DNA of 24,664 nt, from contig JADHVE010000012.1 of NCBI GenBank assembly GCA_016784195.1, positions 1 to 24,664 on the forward strand. The letters run 5' to 3'. Position 1 is the stretch's first letter. Each line of letters opens with the position of its first letter. Below are positions 1 through 7,443 of this stretch, one piece after another. The notes under the pieces are model-generated. The model searched no databases and was not told the DNA's origin. It worked only from the letters and a program-made list of their open reading frames with translations. Both the position numbers and the translations under genes were made by a program. Source of the stretch: Candidatus Woesearchaeota archaeon (GTDB taxonomy: Archaea; Nanobdellota; Nanobdellia; Woesearchaeales; GW2011-AR4).

Positions 1-1
1 G

Positions 2-103
2 GAATGGCGACAGGTGCTTTGTGAAACCAACACGACCCCTGATGTTATCTCCAAGCTGCAGTCGGCTTTAATCGCCAAGGGCTATAATCCTGGTCCAGTG
101 GAT
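2..103 (+). other. Fragment of bacterial-type peptidoglycan-binding domain (probable chimeric end)
   Basis: Open in the same frame as the purH that follows. The translation contains WRQVLCETNTTPDV, then a stretch ending GYNPGPVD, which matches my memory of the start of PG_binding_1 domains (helix, then GYxPGPvDG) in bacterial envelope proteins. It bears no resemblance to a PurH N-terminus, which should show the strand ALISVxDK and a STGGT motif. The base composition is clearly less AT-rich than the rest of the window. The resemblance stops at codon GAT (101-103), inside a GGATCC site at 100-105. The likeliest reading is foreign DNA joined at a GATC site. The family match is from memory and unverified. 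Confidence 0.55.
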
Positions 104-1510
104 CCTGTTACTTTAATCTCTGATTATACAGGTCAGGAGGAAATTCTGGATGGGCGTGTTAAGACAACACACCCTAGGGTGCTTGGCGGGATTTTAGCAG
201 TAAGGGGAAATAAAAAGCACATGGATGAGGTACAAAAGCAAAATATAAAATTGATTGATATGGTTGTGGTTAACCTTTATCCGTTTGAAAAAACAATTTC
301 TGATGAAAATTCCAAGTTAAAAGATGCGATTGAAAACATAGATATTGGAGGTCCAACCTTGATAAGGGCTGCAGCAAAAAATTCTGAAGATGTTGCAGTT
401 GTAGTGAATAAAAATGATTATAACCTTATAATTGAAGAATTAAAAAAACATAAAAAAATAAAAGATGAAACAAAGCAAAAGCTGATGGTGAAAGCATTTG
501 AACATACAGCAAGGTATGACTCAATAATAAACAGCTTTTTTCAAAATAAGTTCAATCCAGATGAATTTCCTTCTTGCTTAAATTTAACATTTGAAAAAAT
601 ACAGGATTTGAGGTATGGTGAAAACCCTTACCAAAAAAGTGCTTTTTACAAAGAGCCGTTTATAAAAGAAGCCTGTGTTTCTGAGATTAAGCAGTTGCAT
701 GGAAAGGAATTGTCTTATAATAACATTCTGGATGTCAATGATGCTTTTGAGTTAGTAAAAGACTTTGAAAAGCCAACTGCTGCAGTTATAAAACATACTA
801 ACCCGTGCGGAGTAGGATCTGCATCTACAATTGAAGAGGCTTATAAAAAAGCTCATGAAACTGATCCTTTATCAGCGTTTGGGAGCATTGTGGCGTTAAA
901 CAGAAACTGTAATCTGGAAATAGCTAAAATCATAAATGAATTGTTTATTGAGGTTGTTGTATGTCCGGGATTTGAGAAAAATGCCTTAAACTTATTAAAT
1001 CAGAAAAAAAACATAAGGCTTTTGGAAACCGGAAGCGTAGATAAAACAGAGCAGGGTTATGATATGAAGAAAATGGCAGGTGGAATGCTAGTGCAAACAA
1101 GGAATTTCCCTGAATTGGATAAAAAAGACATGAAGATTGTAAGCAACAGGATACCATCAGAAGAAGAAATAAACTCTATGCTGTTTTCATTCAAGGTTAA
1201 TAAACATGTCAAGTCTAATTCTATTGTTTTTGTAAAAGATAATGTAACAGTCGGAATAGGCGCTGGCCAGATGTCAAGAGTTGATGCTGTTAAAATAGCA
1301 GTAATAAAATCCAATGGCAAATCAAAAGGAGCAGTCATGTCCTCAGATGCATATTTTCCATTCAGGGACGGAATTGATGAGGCGGCAAAGGCAGGGATTA
1401 CAGCAGTTATCCAGCCAGGCGGCTCTATAAGAGACAAGGAGATTATTGATGCTGTCAATGAACACGGAATGACTATGGTATTTACAGGCATAAGATTATT
1501 TAAACATTAA
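104..1510 (+). CDS. purH: Bifunctional AICAR transformylase / IMP cyclohydrolase PurH, 5'-truncated
   Basis: PurH catalyses the last two steps of de novo IMP synthesis: formyl transfer to AICAR, then ring closure, in the cytosol. Recognisable PurH blocks run in order. The cyclohydrolase part has SDYTG, DGRVKTTHPR, GGIL and DMVVVNLYPFE. The transformylase part has LRYGENPYQ, KHTNPCGVG (about bases 790-815), DPLSAFGS, GAGQMSRVD, SDAYFPFRDG and a C-terminal VFTGIRLFKH. About 468 residues are present against roughly 510-525 for the family. The first 40-50 residues are missing and replaced by an unrelated fragment upstream of base 104. The frame happens to stay open across the junction, so a start at GTG 14 would look intact but is not credible. 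Many archaea use PurP/PurO instead, so a full-length PurH suggests old acquisition from bacteria. Confidence 0.93.
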   Translation, partial: PVTLISDYTGQEEILDGRVKTTHPRVLGGILAVRGNKKHMDEVQKQNIKLIDMVVVNLYPFEKTISDENSKLKDAIENIDIGGPTLIRAAAKNSEDVAVVVNKNDYNLIIEELKKHKKIKDETKQKLMVKAFEHTARYDSIINSFFQNKFNPDEFPSCLNLTFEKIQDLRYGENPYQKSAFYKEPFIKEACVSEIKQLHGKELSYNNILDVNDAFELVKDFEKPTAAVIKHTNPCGVGSASTIEEAYKKAHETDPLSAFGSIVALNRNCNLEIAKIINELFIEVVVCPGFEKNALNLLNQKKNIRLLETGSVDKTEQGYDMKKMAGGMLVQTRNFPELDKKDMKIVSNRIPSEEEINSMLFSFKVNKHVKSNSIVFVKDNVTVGIGAGQMSRVDAVKIAVIKSNGKSKGAVMSSDAYFPFRDGIDEAAKAGITAVIQPGGSIRDKEIIDAVNEHGMTMVFTGIRLFKH

Positions 1511-1574
1511 TAGAAAGTATTAAAAATAATAGTTAAAAATAGGTAAGAAATCTATTAAAATAAAGGTGATGATT

Positions 1575-1826
1575 ATGGTAAAATACAAAATTGTTAATGA
1601 CAGACCAAAATGTATAGGTTGCGGAGCATGCGCAGCAGTTGCTCCATCTTTCTGGGAAATGGTGGATGACGGCAAATCAAGCATTAAAGACTGCGCAAAA
1701 ATAGGGGATAAAGAAGAAAAAGAAATTGGTGAGAAAGATTTAGCTGTGAATAAAGAAGCAGCAGAATCATGCCCTACTGAGGTAATTATTATTACCAACC
1801 TAGAAACTAATGAAAAGGTTATTTGA
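1575..1826 (+). CDS. Small [4Fe-4S] ferredoxin
   Basis: Small 83-residue soluble electron carrier. The N-terminus holds CIGCGAC (CxxCxxC), followed by the hydrophobic SFWEM typical of single-cluster ferredoxins; a distal SCP near residue 70 gives the fourth cluster ligand. The usual fourth cysteine of the first motif (CxxCxxCxxxCP) is alanine here (AAVAP). In Pyrococcus-type ferredoxins that position forms a disulfide, so a single [4Fe-4S] cluster without the disulfide is expected. One extra cysteine sits in KDCAK. Three starts are possible (GTG 1566, ATG 1569, ATG 1575); I chose 1575 because GGTGAT at 1565-1570 is well placed as its ribosome-binding site. The gene ends with TGA and runs into a T-rich tract. 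Its redox partner cannot be told from context. Confidence 0.9.
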   Translation: MVKYKIVNDRPKCIGCGACAAVAPSFWEMVDDGKSSIKDCAKIGDKEEKEIGEKDLAVNKEAAESCPTEVIIITNLETNEKVI

Positions 1827-1965
1827 TTTTTTTATTTTTTAATTCTTTTATTCTAAACAAAAATATTAAAAATAGATGTATCAATAATACAAAAATCAAT
1901 AAAAATACCAATAGAGCATAAAAAGAAACACAATTAATTGTTAAGCCAATAACCCCTAGCCTCAT
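1819..1965 (-). CDS. Possible small single-pass membrane protein (48 aa)
   Basis: Short reading frame with a hydrophobic core (residues about 4-38, mainly Leu/Ile/Val/Phe) and a lysine-rich tail (RIKELKNKKIK), the pattern of a small inner-face-anchored membrane protein. A TATA-like AATTAAATAATT lies at about 1978-1989, close upstream of the ATG at 1963-1965, so a leaderless mRNA is possible. The 3' end overlaps the end of the ferredoxin gene on the other strand by eight bases. Hydrophobic frames arise by chance in such AT-rich DNA, so this may not be real. I recognise no family. Confidence 0.3.
   Translation of the reverse strand: MRLGVIGLTINCVSFYALLVFLLIFVLLIHLFLIFLFRIKELKNKKIK
1827..1840 (+). 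terminator. T-rich transcription stop after ferredoxin
   Basis: The ferredoxin TGA is followed directly by seven T, one A and six T. Archaeal RNA polymerase stops at such T-runs without needing a hairpin. Only the tract itself is seen; its use is inferred. Confidence 0.45.
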
Positions 1966-1996
1966 TAAGAAATAACAATTATTTAATTTTAGTATA

Positions 1997-2209
1997 ATGA
2001 AAAAAATCAATAAAAATTGTCCTGCATGCAAATCAAAAAATATTAAATCAGTTAGTTATATTGGCGTTAAATGTATTCAGTGCCTTGACTGCGGTTTTGA
2101 TGAACAAAAACAGTATGAGGTTTTTCCTGAAGAAAAAACAAGCCAGAAAGCTAAAGGAAGATACACCCCTTATAAAAGCGGTGGAGGGAAAAGAACAAAA
2201 AAGATATAA
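1997..2209 (+). CDS. Small zinc-ribbon protein
   Basis: Seventy-residue basic protein with two CxxC knuckles, CPAC at about residues 8-11 and CLDC at about 29-32, spaced as in a rubredoxin-like zinc ribbon. A lysine/glycine-rich tail (KSGGGKRTKKI) follows, likely disordered and able to touch nucleic acid. There is no transmembrane segment. ATG 1997 is the only sensible start. It is transcribed toward the ThyX-like gene 90 bases downstream. Its role is unknown; binding RNA or DNA, or acting as a zinc-binding subunit of a larger machine, are inferences from size and charge alone. Confidence 0.75.
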   Translation: MKKINKNCPACKSKNIKSVSYIGVKCIQCLDCGFDEQKQYEVFPEEKTSQKAKGRYTPYKSGGGKRTKKI

Positions 2210-2299
2210 AAAACCCAAAAACTTACGAAAAATGATTTTTTCTAAGCAATAAGGATAAACTTTATTAATTATTAAAAAACTCCGTTTTTAGAGGTTTTG

Positions 2300-3916
2300 A
2301 TGGAAGAATTCACAGAAGAAGAAAAAAATATACTGAAGCCGTTTGTAACAGACCTAGGCAAGCCGATATTCTGCTTAGTTAATCTTCCAGAGGTTGTTAA
2401 AGGAGCTTTGTTTGCCCGTTATAGCAGGTCTCCAAAAAGCCTTAAGAGAGTTCTTATAGATGAGTTCGTCAATGAGCCGGACACTGGATTTAAAGATTTA
2501 GTTAATTTACAGGCTCCAAACACAGACAATCAAGTTATTGCTATAAACAAAGCTGAAGAGTTCTATGACCGGGTTTTAATAGGTTATGGTGATGATTCTG
2601 TTGCTGAATTAGGGGGAGCACATTTAGCGGTAGAGCAGGTTAGCCAAATAGCCGCTAAGTTTATTGAAAGCTCCAGAATAGGAATTTCTCCATTGGAAAA
2701 ATCAACAAGGTATATCTGGTTTGATAAGAAAGTAAACGGAGAGTATATGTACCATAATCCAAAAAAAATAATGAATTCTAAGCTCAGGGGCATTTATACA
2801 GAAACATGCAATTTACTTTTTGATACGTACTCTAAGCTTATTCCTGCTATGTCCAGTTTCTTTAAGAAAAGATTTCCAAAAAAAGAAGATATCTCAGAAA
2901 GGGGCTATGAAGCTACAATCAGGGCAAAAGTATGTGACGTTCTGCGTGTTTTTTTGCCGGCAGCTACTTTCACGAATCTTGGATTGTTTGGAAACGGAAG
3001 AGCATTTGAATATTTATTAACCAAAATGTATGCGCATCCCCTGGATGAGATAAGAAGTGCAGCAATAAGCATGCATGAAGAATTAAGGAAAGTCATACCT
3101 TCTTTTGTGAGAAGGGCTAATGATGAAGAGTTTGGAAAGATGAACCAGACTTTTATTAGAGAAACAAATGAATCAATGCAGAAAGCTGTAAAAAATATTG
3201 AAAAAGAGCCGGAAAAAGCAGAAGAAGTTACTTTAGTGGAATATGATAAAGATGCTGAGCTTAAGGTTTTGCCAGCAATATTGTATCAACATTCAAGAAT
3301 GCCTTTAAATCAAATAAAAGAGATTATAAAAAACCTGAGTGAAGATGAAAAAAGAAATCTGGTAAAAAAATACCTGCAAAAAAGGGTAAACAGAAGACAC
3401 AAGCCAGGAAGAGGCTTTGAAACAATTTTCTATGGATTTGATATCCTGGCAAATTACGGCATTTATAGAGACCTACACAGACACAGGCAGTTAACGCAAG
3501 AACCTCAAGACTTAACGACCAAGCATGGCTATGATGTCCCTCCTGAATTGATTGAAGCCGGGTTTAAGGAAGAATATGACAAATGCATGGAAAAAGCAAG
3601 ACAAGCGTATGAAGAAATCTACAAAGAATTTCCAAAAGAAGCGCAGTATGTTGTTCCATTTGGCTATAGGATAAGGTGGTATATTAACCTTAATTTAAGG
3701 GAAGTTTTTCATTTGACAGAGTTAAGAAGCCAGCAGCAGGGCCATCCTGATTACAGGAGAGTAGCACAGTTAATTTACAAAAAGGTGAAAGAAGTGCATC
3801 CTACATTGACAGAATACTTAAAATTTGTTGATATGAACGATTATGAGCTGGAAAGACTGAATGGAGAGAAATTTATTGACCAAAGGCTGAAAGAGGTCAA
3901 AGAGAAGTATGGGTAA
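2300..3916 (+). CDS. Fused double-domain ThyX-like protein (FAD-dependent thymidylate synthase family)
   Basis: 538 residues, about twice the length of ThyX (220-250), and both halves show ThyX hallmarks. Domain 1 (about residues 30-270) has GDDSVAELGGAHLAVEQVSQ, matching the GHxSVxEHxxFTFxIExVSR block, then SSRIGISPLEKSTRY in place of the RHRxxSxxExSxRY signature, so the RHR is lost and the SxxExSxRY kept. Domain 2 (about 325-535) has HRHRQLTQEPQDLT at 393-406, where RHR is kept and the rest is degenerate, and a C-terminal block YVVPFGYRIRW ... NLREVFHLTELR that matches the ThyX ending. ThyX makes dTMP from dUMP with FAD and methylene-tetrahydrofolate in a homotetramer whose sites are shared between chains. 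Whether this fusion still does so is open. The start is ATG 2300 with GAGG at 2291-2294. Confidence 0.8.
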   Translation: MEEFTEEEKNILKPFVTDLGKPIFCLVNLPEVVKGALFARYSRSPKSLKRVLIDEFVNEPDTGFKDLVNLQAPNTDNQVIAINKAEEFYDRVLIGYGDDSVAELGGAHLAVEQVSQIAAKFIESSRIGISPLEKSTRYIWFDKKVNGEYMYHNPKKIMNSKLRGIYTETCNLLFDTYSKLIPAMSSFFKKRFPKKEDISERGYEATIRAKVCDVLRVFLPAATFTNLGLFGNGRAFEYLLTKMYAHPLDEIRSAAISMHEELRKVIPSFVRRANDEEFGKMNQTFIRETNESMQKAVKNIEKEPEKAEEVTLVEYDKDAELKVLPAILYQHSRMPLNQIKEIIKNLSEDEKRNLVKKYLQKRVNRRHKPGRGFETIFYGFDILANYGIYRDLHRHRQLTQEPQDLTTKHGYDVPPELIEAGFKEEYDKCMEKARQAYEEIYKEFPKEAQYVVPFGYRIRWYINLNLREVFHLTELRSQQQGHPDYRRVAQLIYKKVKEVHPTLTEYLKFVDMNDYELERLNGEKFIDQRLKEVKEKYG

Positions 3917-3951
3917 ATCTGGAATTCTAAAGGATTTATAATTAAAAAAAT

Positions 3952-4005
3952 AAAAAAAATTAAAACTTTCTGTGTTTTAAAAAAAATTAAAACCTTCTGT
4001 GTTTT
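3952..4005. repeat. Two-copy 27-bp tandem duplication at a gene end
   Basis: Copies at 3952-3978 and 3979-4005 differ at a single base (3967 T versus 3994 C). Each starts with eight A and ends in CTGTGTTTT. On the minus strand the inner copy encodes the last residues and stop codon (KHRRF-stop) of the small zinc protein, so the second copy is a duplicated 3' end lying just beyond the stop. Confidence 0.85.
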
Positions 4006-4133
4006 TGATAGCAGTCTCTGCAATAAACAGGCCTGCCCTCTTTTGGTTTGAAAGGTACTTCGCATTCGTTCCCGCAGTCTCCGCAGGTTGCTTTGTGCAT
4101 TTCTCTTTCAAAACTTCTTTCACTAAATGCCAC
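3987..4133 (-). CDS. Small CxxC zinc-binding protein (48 aa)
   Basis: Short protein: a start-proximal MAFSERSFEREMHKA, then TCGDCGNEC, EVPFKPKEGRPVYC, RDCYQKHRRF. The CxxC ... CxxC pair with the VPFxPxxGRPVYCxxC core is, as I recall, a recurrent tiny zinc-ribbon protein in CPR bacteria and DPANN archaea. The start is taken as GTG (4131-4133) because GGTGA lies seven bases upstream; an internal ATG (MHKATC) would give a 37-residue form. It is convergent with the ThyX-like gene. The 3' end carries a 27-bp tandem duplication. Its function is not established; nucleic-acid or ribosome association is a guess from its size and family. Confidence 0.8.
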   Translation of the reverse strand: MAFSERSFEREMHKATCGDCGNECEVPFKPKEGRPVYCRDCYQKHRRF

Positions 4134-4152
4134 TGTTTTTTCACCTTATTAG

Positions 4153-4181
4153 TTAGTTATACATAAGATTCTACTAGAATC
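4153..4181 (-). promoter_or_regulatory. TATA-like element and 15-bp palindrome upstream of the small zinc protein gene
   Basis: GATTCTA-C-TAGAATC at 4167-4181 is a perfect inverted repeat around one base. Read on the minus strand, a TATA-like TATGTATAAC follows at about 4154-4163, some 25 bases ahead of the GTG at 4133. A palindrome directly behind a TATA box is a natural operator position. A further AT-rich TATA candidate lies at 4222-4230. No regulator is identified. Confidence 0.4.
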
Positions 4182-4379
4182 GTAATCTCCTGTATACTGT
4201 TTAGCTGTGAAGGTAATTGAGTATTTAAATCTTTGTTTTTTTGTTCAGTAGAAATCCTTTTTTTGCTATGTCTGAAATTGACATCCGTTCGCTGTTAGTT
4301 TCTTTTTAGATTACAAAGTTCCGAAAAACTGCATTCTCAGAGTTGAGAAGAATATACACTTAATAGATTAAGTATTAAA

Positions 4380-4769
4380 TTAAATAATGTCAGGATGATA
4401 TTGAGGTAATATTTCTAATAGATTCTTCGCAATAGTTCGAGTTTCCTCTGGATCGAGTGCTCTATAAATCTCAAAATTATTCTCACCTCCACACAAATAA
4501 ACACCAAAAGGATGTAAATAAAGTTTATGAGATTTAGTTTTCATAGGTTCACTGATTATTAGAGGAGATGGTCTCTTTTCTTTATCAATAGATAAATACT
4601 CAGCAAGTGTTTTAGCAACCATAACTTCCTTGTTAATTGTTGTCACCCTTAAAGTACCCCATCCAGATTCTGTAAGTCCTTCTAAATTAAAACCCCTACT
4701 AGGGTTAGACCCAATTTTTTCAAATACTTGTAGGTTAAATTGATAACAACTAGGTTGCATATTTATCAT
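4380..4769 (-). CDS. Hypothetical protein (129 aa), orphan
   Basis: Soluble protein without signal peptide or transmembrane stretch. Visible features are ESGWGTLRV, a mixed strand/helix pattern, HPFGVYLCGGENNFE and a C-terminal acidic helix (LDPEETRTIAKNLLEILPQY). I recognise no family. It starts at ATG 4767-4769 (a second in-frame ATG three codons in), with a TATA box about 20-25 bases upstream, so it is probably leaderless. It stands alone between the zinc protein and the gyrB-pspC operon on the same strand. Its codons and isolation resemble the orphan gene at 16518, but I see no sequence similarity between the two. Confidence 0.65.
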   Translation of the reverse strand: MINMQPSCYQFNLQVFEKIGSNPSRGFNLEGLTESGWGTLRVTTINKEVMVAKTLAEYLSIDKEKRPSPLIISEPMKTKSHKLYLHPFGVYLCGGENNFEIYRALDPEETRTIAKNLLEILPQYHPDII

Positions 4770-4782
4770 TACTAATAAGGAG

Positions 4783-4792
4783 CATATAAATT
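4783..4792 (-). promoter_or_regulatory. TATA box of the 129-aa orphan gene
   Basis: On the minus strand AATTTATATG lies about 20-25 bases before the ATG at 4769, the spacing that puts the transcription start at or next to the start codon. Confidence 0.5.
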
Positions 4793-4935
4793 TTTTGTTT
4801 TTGGTCTATTCAGGTTAGCCTTTTTCTCTATTGAAACCAACCATCAATTAAAAGACTCATGTGCCTCATTGCAGCCTTATGAATTTAGAAGTAATTGATT
4901 ATAGGTTAAAGTAAACTTATAGGATTTCTACTCAG

Positions 4936-5124
4936 CTAAGGCTCCTCAGGGATTATTATCCATGAGATTATATAAGCAAGTATCCCTCCTGCGCCCATGC
5001 TAACCAAGGTGAATACTACCCATAACAGCCTAATCACTACAGGGTCTACATTGAAATATTTACCTAAGCCAGCGCAAACACCGGCTAACACCCTATTTTT
5101 TCTTAATCTATAAAGCTTTTTCAT
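4936..5124 (-). CDS. PspC-domain membrane protein
   Basis: Sixty-two residues forming a single PspC domain: a basic N-terminus KKLYRLRKNR, the signature VLAGVCAGLGKYFNVDPVVIRLLW, then a hydrophobic segment (VVFTLVSMGAGGILAYIISWIIIPEEP). PspC domains sit in the cytoplasmic membrane and in bacteria sense envelope stress; single-domain forms are common in archaea and their role is unclear. The ATG follows the gyrB stop by two bases, so the two genes form one transcript, with gyrB first. A functional link with gyrase is not implied. Confidence 0.92.
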   Translation of the reverse strand: MKKLYRLRKNRVLAGVCAGLGKYFNVDPVVIRLLWVVFTLVSMGAGGILAYIISWIIIPEEP

Positions 5125-5126
5125 TT

Positions 5127-7010
5127 TTAAACATCCAGATTAACAACTTCTTTTGCATGCTCTTCTATAAACTTTCTTCTAGGCTCTACCTGATCTCCCA
5201 TCAGGATTGTAAATATTTTGTCTGCTTCAACTGTATCCTCTAAAGTAATCTGCAGAAGGATTCTGTTTGTAGGATCCATTGTTGTTTCCCACAACTGCTT
5301 GGGGTTCATTTCTCCTAAACCCTTATACCTTTGCAATGAGCATCCTTCTTTTCCAATCTCCCTGAATAACTGCCCTAGTTTTTCATCATCATAGATGTAA
5401 TATGTTTTTTTGTTCTTAACGACCTTATACAAAGGAGGCTGAGCTATGTAGATATAACCAGATTCAACTAAAGGCTTCATATAGCGGTAAAAAAAAGTCA
5501 AAATCAAGGTTCTTATATGAGCTCCGTCAACATCTGCATCTGCCATGATTATTATTTTATGGTATCTTGCTTTGTCTATGCTGAATTCTTCCCCTATGCC
5601 TGTTCCAAGGGCTGTTATCATTGTTGTTATCTGCTCATTAACAAATATTTTTGAAAGCCTTGCTTTTTCAACATTCAGTATCTTTCCCCTTAAAGGAAGC
5701 ACTGCCTGAAATTTTCGGTCTCTGCCCTGTTTTGTGCTTCCGCCTGCACTATCTCCTTCTACAATATAGATTTCTGTTTTAGCAGGATCTTTTTCAGAGC
5801 AGTCAGATAATTTTCCAGGTAAAGAAGTGTGGTTTAAGAATCCTTTACGCCTTGTTAATTCGCGGGCATTTCTTGCGGCTTCCCGGGCTTTAGCAGCATT
5901 TACACATTTGCCGACCATTATTTTTGCTACTCCTGGGTTTTCCTCTAAAAAAATGTTTAATTTTTCAGTTACTACAGAATCGACTATGCCTTTAACATCG
6001 CTGTTGCCTAATTTTGCCTTTGTCTGACCTTCAAACTGAGGCTCAGGAATTTTAATAGATACTACTACAACTAATCCTTCCCGCACATCATCGCTTGATA
6101 ATTTTGAATCGTTGAGTTTATTTTTTTCAGCGTAGCTGTTCATGCTTCTTGTCAATGCTGTTTTAAACCCGGCTAAGTGTGTTCCTCCTTCGACTGTATT
6201 TATGTTGTTTGCAAAAGTAAAAACATTTTCCTGATAGCTGTCATTGTACTGCATTGCTATCTCAACAATCATTCCATTTTTTTCCTTTTCAAAATGAATC
6301 GGCTTATGCAATGGATTTTTGTTTTTATTTAAATATTCAATAAACTCTATGATGCCCTTGTTATAAATAAATTCATTCTTTTTACCTGTTCTTTCATCCA
6401 AAATATTAATCTCAATACCTTTGTTTAAAAAAGCCAATTCCCTTAATCTGCTGGATAGCGTATCAAAATGCATCTCGGTCTCAGAAAAAATTTCAGCATC
6501 AGGCAAAAAAGTGATTTTTGTTCCTGTTTCGTTTGTCTCTCCCATTATGCTTAGTTCGTTAACAGGCTTGCCATATTCATATTTTTGCTGATATACTTTA
6601 CTGTCTCTTTTGATTTCAACAATTAACAGCTTTGACAAGGCATTTGTTACAGAGATTCCAACACCATGCAGGCCTCCTGAAACTTTATAGATTTTTTTAT
6701 CAAATTTACCCCCTGCATGCAGCTTAGTCATCACAATCTCTACAGCAGACATGTTAAACTTAGGGTGAATGTCAACTGGAATACCTCTTCCGTTGTCAAT
6801 TACAGTTACGGAATTGTCCTTATGAATTATAACAGAAACCTTATTGCAATGACCGCCCATAGCTTCGTCTATGCTGTTATCAACTGCTTCATAAACCAGA
6901 TGATGTAACCCCCTTAATCCAGTAGAGCCGATATACATCGCAGGCCTTTTTCTGACTGCGCTTAATCCAGTCAAAACCTGGATATCTTCTGCTTTATAAC
7001 TTTCTTCCAT
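5127..7010 (-). CDS. gyrB: DNA gyrase subunit B
   Basis: ATPase and cleavage-core subunit of the type IIA topoisomerase that, with GyrA, introduces negative supercoils. It has 627 residues, a normal length for GyrB without insertions. The GHKL ATPase motifs are present: EAVDNSIDEA (41-50), DNGRGIP (72-78), SGGLHGVG (111-118), and the transducer QTKAKLGNSDV near 329-339. The TOPRIM motifs are EGDSAGG (418-424) and DADVDGAHIRT near 496. The C-terminal tail reads QRYKGLGEMNP ... MGDQVEPRRKFIEEHA. Gyrase in archaea is of bacterial origin and is widespread in DPANN. ATG 7010 gives the standard MEESYKAEDIQVLTGLSAVRKRP start region. GyrA is not in the window. pspC follows in the same operon, and a 430-base noncoding stretch lies upstream. 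Confidence 0.97.
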   Translation of the reverse strand: MEESYKAEDIQVLTGLSAVRKRPAMYIGSTGLRGLHHLVYEAVDNSIDEAMGGHCNKVSVIIHKDNSVTVIDNGRGIPVDIHPKFNMSAVEIVMTKLHAGGKFDKKIYKVSGGLHGVGISVTNALSKLLIVEIKRDSKVYQQKYEYGKPVNELSIMGETNETGTKITFLPDAEIFSETEMHFDTLSSRLRELAFLNKGIEINILDERTGKKNEFIYNKGIIEFIEYLNKNKNPLHKPIHFEKEKNGMIVEIAMQYNDSYQENVFTFANNINTVEGGTHLAGFKTALTRSMNSYAEKNKLNDSKLSSDDVREGLVVVVSIKIPEPQFEGQTKAKLGNSDVKGIVDSVVTEKLNIFLEENPGVAKIMVGKCVNAAKAREAARNARELTRRKGFLNHTSLPGKLSDCSEKDPAKTEIYIVEGDSAGGSTKQGRDRKFQAVLPLRGKILNVEKARLSKIFVNEQITTMITALGTGIGEEFSIDKARYHKIIIMADADVDGAHIRTLILTFFYRYMKPLVESGYIYIAQPPLYKVVKNKKTYYIYDDEKLGQLFREIGKEGCSLQRYKGLGEMNPKQLWETTMDPTNRILLQITLEDTVEADKIFTILMGDQVEPRRKFIEEHAKEVVNLDV

Positions 7011-7443
7011 TTTAATTTCTAATCCATTAATTTTGTATTATCTTTACCATTAGGTGCTTTTACACACGCTCAATTATGTGAATATTTTTTTGTTTTGATT
7101 TTTGATTGTTTTATTTATTATAAAATGGGGATTAATAAAGATTAATACCGCCAATTTCACAACTATACTCGTTGTAGTTTGTAATAAGCAAATGACGGTT
7201 TTATTGTTTAAATTGGGTCATTTGCTATAATGGTATTTCTGTTTGTGTATTAGGTGATTTTTTATAATGGATTTTTTATTATTTTAGTTGTTTTTTATGA
7301 ATTTTCTCGTCGAGATTTAGACACTTTTTACAGAAGAAAAAAGGCTTGATTCTATATAAATGTTTCGTTTATAATTTGCTACTACAGAGCCTGTAAAGGC
7401 AAAATTTTGAGGTTTCAGAGGGATAGAAAATAGAATTTAAAAA
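7011..7443. other. Noncoding stretch upstream of gyrB with an inverted repeat
   Basis: No convincing gene on either strand. It holds a perfect 10-bp inverted repeat, AGCAAATGAC at 7187-7196 and GTCATTTGCT at 7217-7226, around a 20-base AT-rich loop, and a smaller ACAAC / GTTGT pair at 7160-7175. The gyrB promoter must lie at its left end, but no single TATA box stands out. The length is unusual for this compact genome, so a small RNA or regulatory region is possible. Confidence 0.45.

Noticed and set aside
1057..1491. A 144-codon minus-strand frame inside purH
   Set aside because: It is antisense to conserved PurH motifs, with no ribosome site or family resemblance.
7011..7443. Replication origin next to gyrB
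   Set aside because: No Cdc6/Orc gene, no repeated origin-recognition boxes and no DnaA boxes were seen; one hairpin is not enough.
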